From NCBI RefSeq assembly GCF_904846705.1, contig NZ_CAJHBS010000003.1, positions 124,001 through 188,000 on the forward strand: DNA of 64,000 nucleotides, written 5' to 3'. The stretch comes from Psychrobacter sp. Pi2-52 (lineage in GTDB: Bacteria; Pseudomonadota; Gammaproteobacteria; Pseudomonadales; Moraxellaceae). A program made the position numbers and the translations under genes. Of this stretch, positions 63,848-64,000 are shown piece after piece. The notes below the pieces were generated by a model. The model had not been told where the DNA came from, made no database searches, and saw only the letters and a program-made list of their open reading frames with translations. Within the stretch, counting starts at the first letter, position 1. Every line of letters begins with the position of its first letter.

Positions 63848-64000
63848 AAAATTTCCTATCAATTATATTTTTGCTGGCTGATGATCTTGATAAGCGTATT
63901 AAATAGTAAATAAGTTTTTACCATCTTTGACAGCATGCTCATATATTTATCGTTAATACAAGCATGATATCAGCTACTTATTATCAGTCTTAAAACGTAC

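Overview
The window looks like a chromosomal segment of a gammaproteobacterium of the Moraxellaceae, most probably Psychrobacter. The evidence is protein similarity recalled from memory (PpsA, FabR-like regulator, split FimV, type II secretion genes, leuD-lipoprotein-leuB order) and the strongly AT-rich intergenic DNA. No database search was possible.

The left part (1-30.7 kb) is ordinary core genome. It holds ppsA with the probable start of a divergent ppsR, a GYF/RDD membrane protein, the rpsF-rpsR-rplI ribosomal operon, a GntP permease with glycerate kinase, a LysR regulator divergent from a glyoxalase-fold gene, an enoyl-CoA hydratase, a dadA-like oxidoreductase with ridA, a UvrD-type helicase, ychF, a His-rich MliC-like lipoprotein, dgt and a FabR-like repressor. 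The type II secretion minor pseudopilin operon gspHIJK follows, then a TetR regulator, tatD, gspE, trmO and fpr. Four copies of a roughly 107-bp dispersed repeat sit between these genes.

The middle part (30.74-50.08 kb) is a genomic island inserted in the 3' end of tRNA-Leu(CAA). A 17-bp copy of the tRNA end lies at 50063-50079, next to a P4-type integrase. A 21-bp imperfect palindrome is present just inside both ends and may be an integrase arm or operator site. From left to right the island carries a CdiI-like immunity protein with a Sel1-repeat protein, and a type I restriction-modification locus. That locus runs hsdM, hsdS, two tandemly duplicated secreted four-cysteine proteins, hsdR, and an unrecognised 394-residue protein. 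Next come a 41-residue peptide with a CCCCRCCC cluster that is too short for routine gene calling, and an unrecognised 261-residue protein framed by two 150-bp direct repeats. A satellite-like backbone closes the island: DUF3987 primase/helicase-like protein, KilA-N, AlpA and integrase. The modification, specificity and restriction subunits should work as one complex. The secreted pair, the 394- and 261-residue proteins and the Cys-rich peptide are the parts without a known role.

The right part (50.1-64 kb) returns to core genome: dinB, queA, fimV split into two genes, an asparaginase, truA, infA, an L,D-transpeptidase, and leuB, a lipoprotein gene and leuD on the minus strand. The most unusual material is the island cargo between 36.4 and 44.6 kb.
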